A DNA stretch of 10,402 bases, from positions 1 to 10,402 of the forward strand of contig CAOJBY010000050.1 of the NCBI GenBank assembly GCA_948330435.1. The letters are read 5' to 3'. This stretch comes from an uncultured Lachnoclostridium sp. GTDB lineage: Bacteria; Bacillota; Clostridia; Lachnospirales; Lachnospiraceae. Position numbers and translations under genes: made by a program. Below are positions 5,929 to 10,402 of the stretch, piece by piece (the first letter of the stretch is position 1; each line of letters opens with the position of its first letter). The notes beneath the pieces were generated by a model that was given only the letters and a program-made list of their open reading frames with translations, did not search any database and had not been told where the DNA came from.

Positions 5929-7182
5929 TTACATCATTTTAAAAATCATTGTTGAAAGAAACTGGTCGCTATTCTCATAAGAAATTTTTAGCACGCTCTC
6001 TTGTCCGCCATAATCAACATAGACAAGGTTTCCCTTTCCTCCAAACCCCGGCAGCTTACTGTATCCGCCGAAAAGAAGCCAAAATTCCGTTTCTTTTACG
6101 CCATATTGATAAAGAATCATATCCATTGTTTTCCTGTCAATATAAATATGCTCTTCCTCCACGGAAACGGCTTTCCTTAAAGCTTCACTGTCCTCTAATA
6201 TCTTCGTCTCTTTTTCTTCATTCATCAACACCATATTGCGTTCCTCCGTATAACGAGGAAGCGAATATTTTTGTATCATCAGCAACACCCCTGCCAATAC
6301 AAGGAGACAGGATACGCATAAGGCTTTTGCGTATTTTGGTTCATAAATTTTATAATCCGCAATTTGAATCATTCTTTGCTTTGTATCCTTGTAGCACCTC
6401 TCTCCTGCAAAGGCTGTGACACCCCCAAAAGTCTCTTCCCGCAGAATTTTAATAGATTTAATAAGCAGTTCCCCGTAGTCATATGCACTCTTTTTGCTTC
6501 TCCTTATGGTAATCCGATCGCAGATCTCCTCCATATCTTCTTTAAACTCTTTCATACAGACAGTCAAAAAGAAATTTGGCCATAACAGAACTCTTATCAT
6601 GTCCCATAAGAAATAAAGCCATAAGTGCCCCAATCGTATATGAATTTTTTCATGAAGCAGGATGACTTCCAACTCTTTTAATTGAAATTTTTCTAATAAT
6701 ACCCTTGGAACTACAATTTTCGTCTGAAAAAGTCCTGCTGCAAATGGCGTAACCGCCGTCTCGCTGACGAAAATATCCTGGCCGCAGATGCTGCCTTTCT
6801 CCATCACTCCGAATTGTCTCCAAACCTTTCCATAGCTTCGAATGAGATTTCCTGAATAAAGCAGCATACACAACAGATATCCATATCGAACACAGCCATG
6901 AACTAAGCAGATGTCATTCCACCACATGAAGAATTTCCACATCCATCTATTATCGTAAAACAGATTCAGCTTGCCCATAAACGGAACCGCCAAAAAAATT
7001 CCCCAAATCAATCCTTTGGAAAAAATGTGCTTTTTTAAAATTGTTTTTCGCAGAATCATTACAAGGGCCAATATCGGAAATGATAATAATGCACATCGCC
7101 CCAGCAGTATGGAAAAATAGATCGTAAAAGCATTCAGTAATTCTGTGAAGCCAAGGAGCTTCCACCATATCTGCTCTGCCAT
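5929..7182 (-). CDS. M56-family (BlaR1/MecR1-like) membrane metalloprotease
   Basis: Integral-membrane zinc protease and sensor of 417 residues. The zinc motif is HEKIH (177-181) in ILLHEKIHIRLGHLW, and a downstream EDMEEICD (215-222) probably supplies the third ligand. Hydrophobic segments lie at about 17-45, 57-70, 92-112, 186-208 and 285-304. In the BlaR1 family, outside sensing activates the protease, which leads to loss of the BlaI repressor. The C-terminal outside part (about 307-417) is too short for a penicillin-binding domain and I do not recognise it, so beta-lactam is not the obvious signal. Its ATG shares a base with the BlaI stop (TAATG), showing translational coupling. Confidence 0.88.
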   Translation of the reverse strand: MAEQIWWKLLGFTELLNAFTIYFSILLGRCALLSFPILALVMILRKTILKKHIFSKGLIWGIFLAVPFMGKLNLFYDNRWMWKFFMWWNDICLVHGCVRYGYLLCMLLYSGNLIRSYGKVWRQFGVMEKGSICGQDIFVSETAVTPFAAGLFQTKIVVPRVLLEKFQLKELEVILLHEKIHIRLGHLWLYFLWDMIRVLLWPNFFLTVCMKEFKEDMEEICDRITIRRSKKSAYDYGELLIKSIKILREETFGGVTAFAGERCYKDTKQRMIQIADYKIYEPKYAKALCVSCLLVLAGVLLMIQKYSLPRYTEERNMVLMNEEKETKILEDSEALRKAVSVEEEHIYIDRKTMDMILYQYGVKETEFWLLFGGYSKLPGFGGKGNLVYVDYGGQESVLKISYENSDQFLSTMIFKMM

Positions 7183-7580
7183 TATTTATTTTTCCCTTTA
7201 CTTTTTTCAAGTATCGCTTCTAATTCGCTGATTTGCTCATCTGTAAAAGCAATACTCTGGAGCAATGACGCAATTGCGGTTGCCTGATTGCCTGAAAAAT
7301 AACTATCTGCAAATTTTTTACTTTTCATTTTCAAGCATTCCTCCTTTGTTCGCAAAGCCGAGTAATGATACACTCTTGCATCCCTCTCATCCACCGTATA
7401 GCATAACAGTTTCTTTTGACATAGGCGGTTCATAAGCACCCGGATCATCTTCGGGGTCATATTTAACTTTCCCTGAAGCTTGTGTATCACCTCTGCCGAT
7501 GTCAGGGGCCCGTCACTTTCCCAAATAATTTCCATTATCAGCCATTCACTTTCGCTTGGCATGATGTTTTCGTTTTCCAA
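7182..7580 (-). CDS. BlaI/MecI/CopY-family repressor
   Basis: This 132-residue winged-helix repressor runs SESEWLIMEIIWESDGPLTS (about 9-28), a recognition-helix region TPKMIRVLMNRLCQKKLL, then a wing and a C-terminal dimerisation helix, as in BlaI and MecI. Length is typical. It starts with TTG at 7578-7580: GGAGG lies eight bases before it, while the first ATG (six codons on) has no such site. It is coupled to the M56 protease (TAATG overlap), forming a sensor-repressor pair. It likely represses its own promoter through the dyads at 7655-7669 and/or 7681-7715. No beta-lactamase gene is in the window, so the target genes are elsewhere or are this operon only. Confidence 0.92.
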   Translation of the reverse strand: MENENIMPSESEWLIMEIIWESDGPLTSAEVIHKLQGKLNMTPKMIRVLMNRLCQKKLLCYTVDERDARVYHYSALRTKEECLKMKSKKFADSYFSGNQATAIASLLQSIAFTDEQISELEAILEKSKGKNK

Positions 7581-7654
7581 TCGCTGTTCCTCCTTAAAAT
7601 ATTATCTGTTATAAAATCTTCCTGCCCTCCGTGTACCAGGAGACCCACGCCCTC

Positions 7655-7669
7655 TATACACGAAGTATA
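7655..7669. promoter_or_regulatory. Dyad over the blaI-type transcription start (operator candidate)
   Basis: TATAC-ACGAA-GTATA is a 15-base inverted repeat with 5-base arms. It touches the -10 box and is centred on 7662, the expected start of transcription. The GTAT/ATAC half-sites resemble the TGTA/TACA core bound by BlaI-family repressors, with different spacing. Confidence 0.4.
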
Positions 7670-7696
7670 TTATATCTATCGGATAACATTCGTTAA
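7669..7696 (-). promoter_or_regulatory. Promoter of the BlaI-M56 operon
   Basis: On the minus strand a perfect TATAAT (7669-7674) lies 16 bases after TTAACG (7691-7696, four of six to TTGACA). The transcript would begin near 7662 and have a leader of about 80 bases before the TTG start. Both flanking dyads overlap it. Confidence 0.55.
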
Positions 7697-7715
7697 TTAT
7701 TAATAGCTGTTATCC
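7681..7715. promoter_or_regulatory. Nested 35-bp palindrome overlapping the -35 region (operator candidate)
   Basis: GGATAAC (7681-7687) pairs with GTTATCC (7709-7715), and TTAATTATTAA (7693-7703) is a second palindrome with the same centre (7698). One arm lies between the -35 and -10 boxes of the BlaI promoter, so a bound dimer would block polymerase. No T-tract follows, which argues against a terminator. Confidence 0.45.
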
Positions 7716-7723
7716 ATTTTTAT

Positions 7724-7870
7724 TCAAAATATTGAAGTTATACAAATTTCTGTCTGCCGCCCGCCCATTAACGCATTTGTTTTTGCGTCAAAACCCTCCA
7801 TATGTTCCAAAATTCGTACGATTACACTTTCTTCAAAAATAAATCCACAAACCTCATTCCCCTTTCTCAT
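7724..7870 (-). CDS. Small 48-codon ORF downstream of the PLD remnant
   Basis: ATG at 7868-7870 opens a 48-residue frame (MRKGNEVCGFIFEESVIVRI...TSIF) ending at TGA 7724-7726. It overlaps the 3' end of the PLD pseudogene by 17 bases, as coupled genes do. The upstream ribosome-binding site is weak (GGAAA, about 12 bases away). Composition looks protein-like, but I recognise no family; it could equally be the start of a gene cut short. Confidence 0.35.
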   Translation of the reverse strand: MRKGNEVCGFIFEESVIVRILEHMEGFDAKTNALMGGRQTEICITSIF

Positions 7871-8267
7871 CTTTCAGAGCTATTTCCAATAATTCTGCCG
7901 CTATCTGGGCTGAGCGAATCCTCATCAAATTATCCCATGCATCTTCCTTTCCAAGAAGATTCATTCCGCCATGCCAGACAAGTTCATCGTCTATGACAGC
8001 AAAGTGCTCTTCCACCTCTTCTTTCATAATAACATGAATACCATTTCCCCGCATCATATCAATAAGTCCCTGACAAAAGTCCGGACTGCCATAAGCAATA
8101 TTCTGCGGTTCTGTCGTTATCACCGTAACCTTACAGCCCGCTTCCTGTCTTGCTCTCACAAGATACAGGAACCGTTCTACCTCGTCTCCAGCAATCTCCG
8201 GGCTTGACACAATCATCTACTTCTCGCACTCCACAATATCCTGTTCAAATACATCTGTATAATTCCA
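7854..8267 (-). pseudogene. PLD-like domain, C-terminal remnant of a helicase-type gene
   Basis: From ATG 8214-8216 a 120-residue frame reads as the C-terminal half of a phospholipase-D-like domain: SSPEI near the start and EEHFAVIDDELVWHGGMNLL as the degenerate HKD region, ending in a conserved-looking RSAQIAAELLEIAL. Such domains close certain DEAD/DEAH helicases; the HKD histidine and lysine are not preserved, so it is not a phospholipase. The same frame continues upstream through a TAG (8217-8219) as WNYTDVFEQDIVECEK, which fits the domain, then hits TAA at 8268-8270. The gene therefore lost its front (break near 8267) and also gained a nonsense codon. No good ribosome-binding site precedes the internal ATG. 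Confidence 0.65.
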
Positions 8268-8306
8268 TTAGAGAACATATATATAGATACCTTATATAAA
8301 GAATGA

Positions 8307-8329
8307 GTGAGAAGCCTTTGACCTCTCAC
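8307..8329. repeat. Stem-loop
   Basis: GTGAGAAG (8307-8314) pairs with CCTCTCAC (8322-8329) over eight base pairs, one of them G-U in the minus-strand transcript, with a 7-base loop. The following minus-strand bases are A/T-rich but not a T-run, so termination is only possible. Confidence 0.4.
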
Positions 8330-8449
8330 CCAACACTTCACCACAAAGCAGGCTAAATTGTTATAAAATCTTACGCAGCTTCTTACGTAAAGGCGGCGAA
8401 CGACAGCCAACAGCGGAAACAACCCTGTGGCACATTCCGATAAAAAACG

Positions 8450-8489
8450 ACAAAAGAAAAACCGCAAAGGCTCTGTGACCTTTACGGTT
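8450..8489 (-). terminator. Rho-independent terminator (second of two)
   Basis: On the minus strand AACCGTAAAGG (8489-8479) pairs with CCTTTGCGGTT (8470-8460) over 11 base pairs with one G-U pair and an 8-base loop, followed by TTTCTTTTG and further T-runs. No gene lies between it and the terminator at 8545. Confidence 0.7.
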
Positions 8490-8544
8490 ATAGATAAACT
8501 CTGCGTTGCATGAGCAGATAGGTTACTGCCCGAAAAAAGGACAT

Positions 8545-8583
8545 AAAAAAATCCCTCCAAACTTCAAAAACAAAGTTAGAGGG
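8545..8583 (-). terminator. Rho-independent terminator after the radical SAM gene
   Basis: On the minus strand CCCTC and AACTT (8583-8573) pair with AAGTT and GAGGG (8564-8553) across a small internal loop, with an 8-base loop and seven T's directly after the stem. It lies about 80 bases after the radical SAM stop codon and is the natural end of that transcript. Confidence 0.7.
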
Positions 8584-8660
8584 TAATTAAGGTATAGCAA
8601 TGCAGCCCATCGAACATCGTTTTTTTATTCAATGGACGTATTTGCTTTCTCTTAATTTAT

Positions 8661-9494
8661 CTATTGATTATTTAATTTTTCTTTAACAAGTTTTTCATGG
8701 TAAAAGTAATTGACATAATTTAATCCCAGTTTGTCACAATATGTGTTGAGCAAATCGGCTAACGTATTCCAATATGTACTATCTTTTTCTAAATAAATTG
8801 TTTCATATTTTTCTTTTAAGTCTGGATAGTGTGTATTGATATAAGAGAGAATGCTGCTTTTATATTCCCCTCTAAGGTTCAGATTTTCAAACCAATATTC
8901 ACATACATTCTCTTTCGTACTGTCAATTATGTCTTTCCATTCCGTGATATATGGAAAAATAGGAGACATAAACAAAACCGTATGAATACCCACATTATGT
9001 AATTTCTCTATCGCTTGAAGCCTGTCCTTTATGGAACTGCCTTTATCCATATCTGCCCTAAAATCGTCATCTAAAGTATTGATTGAAAAAGCCACTTTGA
9101 GATTGGACATCCTTTTCAATAATTCTACATCCCGTAAAATAAGCGTTGATTTTGTTGAAATTGTAATTTGGCAATCTGCATTTACAAGCTGTTCTAATAT
9201 CTGTCTTGTGATGCCGTATTTCTCCTCATAAGAATTATAACAATCTGTTACAGACGACATAAAAACAGATTTTCCCTTTAATTTCTTTAGATTAATAGGT
9301 TTTTCGCATTGTTTAATGTCTATAAATTTCCCCCATTCCTCTCTGTGTCCTGTAAATCTTTTCATAAATCTGGCATAGCAGTATTTACAAGCGTGAGTAC
9401 AGCCGACATAAGGATTTATCACATAATCACTTGCTGGCAAATTTGATTTCGTCAGATAATCTTTCGTATTTATTTTTTGCTCTATAATATCCAT
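8661..9494 (-). CDS. SPL-family (SplB-like) radical SAM protein
   Basis: This 277-residue protein belongs to the radical SAM superfamily and resembles the spore photoproduct lyase-like group. The iron-sulfur cluster site is GCTHACKYCYARFM, with Cys32, Cys36 and Cys39 in the CX3CX2C pattern, and 'NPYVGC' before it is characteristic of this group. Length fits stand-alone SPL-like proteins, most of which have no proven substrate, so DNA repair should not be assumed. The start at 9492-9494 directly follows TAG 9495-9497, the original stop of the DUF5680 frame, with GGAGG 13 bases upstream. That tight spacing suggests a co-transcribed pair with the XRE/DUF5680 gene. A terminator follows at 8545-8583. 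Confidence 0.87.
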   Translation of the reverse strand: MDIIEQKINTKDYLTKSNLPASDYVINPYVGCTHACKYCYARFMKRFTGHREEWGKFIDIKQCEKPINLKKLKGKSVFMSSVTDCYNSYEEKYGITRQILEQLVNADCQITISTKSTLILRDVELLKRMSNLKVAFSINTLDDDFRADMDKGSSIKDRLQAIEKLHNVGIHTVLFMSPIFPYITEWKDIIDSTKENVCEYWFENLNLRGEYKSSILSYINTHYPDLKEKYETIYLEKDSTYWNTLADLLNTYCDKLGLNYVNYFYHEKLVKEKLNNQ

Positions 9495-9575
9495 CTATTG
9501 AATTACACCTCCATGAAAATAACATTCATAAATTTTTTCATCCAAATAAAAAATATCTTCGTACCCTTGAAACCA
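9495..9575 (-). pseudogene. Out-of-frame 3' end of the DUF5680 domain
   Basis: Shifted by one frame relative to the upstream ORF, this 26-codon piece reads WFQGYEDIFYLDEKIYECYF followed by HGGVIQ and TAG, matching the usual closing strands of the domain. It ends directly against the radical SAM start codon, as an intact gene would. The junction with the in-frame part lies at about 9575-9580. Confidence 0.6.
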
Positions 9576-10195
9576 AACAAATTCTCCCCTATAACCCGAC
9601 CAGTATAATTCATGCACCAAATAGGATTATCACAGTACCATACCGCTTCTTCACCAGTAAATTTTTCGCCGCCTAAATATGTATCATAATATTTATACTC
9701 ATTTTCCACATAACAAAAATCACTGGATTTCATTCGAGAAGATTGCACTTTATTTTCATTGATTGGATAAGTATTCTTTTTTGCCGAAACCAAAAAGGAA
9801 ACAACTTTTTTGAGGTCAATGTCCGCACTCTTGTATAATAAAATGTTGCACTCATCATCTTTCACTATTCTGTCAATGGTTACGCCATATAATTCGCTTA
9901 GTAATATCAATCCATTCAATTCTGGAATTGCTTGTCCGTTTTCCCATTTACTTACAGTTTGCCTTGCTATCCCAATCTTATCTGCCAGTTGCTCTTGAGA
10001 ATAACCATTCTTTTTCCTCAGCATTTGCAATTTTCTGCCCATGTGATTTATAAAAAGCCATTCGTCCAGCTTTTGTGGTGACTGGTAAGATACTTGGTAT
10101 TTTTCTGCTGTCTGTGCATAGTCCATTTCATGCTCAATACAGTATTTTACGATTTCCACCCGTTCCTCGTATGTGGTCTTTCTTCCTTTGGTCAT
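9503..10195 (-). CDS. IS3 OrfA N-terminus fused to XRE regulator with damaged DUF5680 domain
   Basis: This open frame of 230 residues is built from unrelated parts. Residues 1-38 (TKGRKTTYEERVEIVKYCIE...TAEKYQVSYQ) are the start of an IS3-type transposase OrfA, stopping inside its helix-turn-helix. Residues 39-51 are unassigned. Residues 52-108 are an XRE/Cro helix-turn-helix (GYSQEQLADKIGIARQTVSK). Residues about 130-206 fit a DUF5680-like domain (DTYLGGEKFTGEEAVW, PIWCMNYTG). After about residue 206 the frame is wrong: in the next frame, 9575-9495 reads WFQGYEDIFYLDEKIYECYF..., the expected domain end, reaching TAG beside the radical SAM start. A block between seems deleted. The native regulator probably began at ATG 10040-10042. 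Family calls are from memory. Confidence 0.75.
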   Translation of the reverse strand: MTKGRKTTYEERVEIVKYCIEHEMDYAQTAEKYQVSYQSPQKLDEWLFINHMGRKLQMLRKKNGYSQEQLADKIGIARQTVSKWENGQAIPELNGLILLSELYGVTIDRIVKDDECNILLYKSADIDLKKVVSFLVSAKKNTYPINENKVQSSRMKSSDFCYVENEYKYYDTYLGGEKFTGEEAVWYCDNPIWCMNYTGRVIGENLFGFKGTKIFFIWMKKFMNVIFMEV

Positions 10196-10402
10196 GATAC
10201 TGGTTCCTTCCTATTCTGTCAAGCCCAAATCTATTGATTTTACTGGCTTTGACGATTTTTATTTACCTCAAAAACAGAGCCGGGAGTGATGGATATCGTA
10301 GTATCATGTACCGAATAGTTGATAAACAGATATAGCTAATAAAACATCCCTTTTTTTTGCTTTATAAAGGCTATTTCCCTCTGATCAACTATGATGATGA
10401 AC
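10082..10402 (-). mobile_element. Truncated IS3-type insertion sequence, 5' remnant
   Basis: The first 38 codons of an OrfA-type transposase (10082-10195) are preceded by about 207 bases with no gene, the place of the left end and promoter of the insertion sequence. The rest of OrfA and all of OrfB are missing to the left. A 9-bp inverted repeat, ATAGTTGAT (10315-10323) and ATCAACTAT (10384-10392), and A/T-rich tracts are seen, but I cannot identify the terminal repeat or a target duplication. Confidence 0.5.
10194..10222 (-). promoter_or_regulatory. Strong promoter overlapping the OrfA start codon
   Basis: On the minus strand a perfect TTGACA (10217-10222) is followed after exactly 17 bases by TATCAT (10194-10199), whose last two bases are the first two of the ATG. 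AAGGA (also in the spacer) is the ribosome-binding site for that ATG. A transcript from this promoter would start after the ATG and so favour translation from the internal XRE start at 10042, while upstream read-through would make the fusion. Confidence 0.5.

Larger units (their letters stand above)
8268..8660. other. Gene-free stretch with tandem terminators
   Basis: About 390 bases between the PLD remnant and the radical SAM gene. It contains three stem-loops: a T-tailed terminator at 8545-8583, a second at 8450-8489, and a hairpin at 8307-8329 (GTGAGAAG against CCTCTCAC, loop of seven) without a clear T-tail. A 115-codon minus-strand frame spans all three and is not credible as a gene. The stretch may be the end of an inserted element whose other edge lies near 8267. 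Confidence 0.5.

Noticed and set aside
5908..5936. Plus-strand TTGACA with CATCAT about 17 bases on
   Set aside because: There is no plus-strand gene downstream and the -10 match is poor; it lies across the 3' end of the M56 gene.
8213..8560. 115-codon minus-strand ORF between the PLD remnant and the radical SAM gene
   Set aside because: It spans two T-tailed terminators and a third hairpin, has a low-complexity composition rich in C, F and R, no usable ribosome-binding site, and ends in the PLD frame. It is an accidental frame.

Overview
The window looks like chromosomal accessory DNA from a low-to-moderate GC Firmicute, most likely a gut Clostridia/Lachnospiraceae-type genome. This is inferred from strong AGGAGG/GGGG ribosome-binding sites, A/T-rich third positions, BlaI/M56 and DUF4299-type genes, and IS3-type debris. 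Every supportable gene lies on the minus strand, so transcription runs from the right edge towards the left.

Right part (about 7720-10402) is worn mobile-type DNA. It starts with an in-frame fusion of an IS3-type transposase OrfA N-terminus to an XRE regulator with a DUF5680-like domain; the DUF5680 part has an apparent internal deletion and frameshift. Next come a spore-photoproduct-lyase-like radical SAM gene, a gene-free stretch of about 390 bases with two minus-strand terminators and a third hairpin, a phospholipase-D-like helicase tail reduced to a pseudogene by 5' loss and an in-frame TAG, and a 48-codon ORF.

Middle part (about 4240-7720) holds a BlaI-type repressor translationally coupled to an M56 (BlaR1-like) membrane metalloprotease, with two dyads over its promoter. 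A nested inverted-repeat element of about 115 bp follows, carrying a 30-codon ORF. After it come a coiled-coil protein of unknown function and a DUF4299-like protein.

Left part (about 200-4175) is the most striking. Unrelated single genes follow each other on one strand: an Asp/Glu racemase, a truncated TetR coupled to an SDR oxidoreductase, a DUF3795 protein, an alpha/beta hydrolase and a GNAT acetyltransferase. At every unit boundary lies a copy of the same directly oriented ~50-bp sequence, whose gene-proximal end supplies the Shine-Dalgarno of the next gene. Three copies align without gaps and three are more divergent. Two divergent copies cut into coding ends: the TetR N-terminus is lost exactly at one, and the SDR C-terminus is encoded by another. 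The layout resembles an integron-like cassette array, but I find no attC core sites and no recombinase in the window, so the mechanism is open. A weak promoter sits just before the first copy and could drive the whole array. A separate good promoter at the left edge drives something outside the window.
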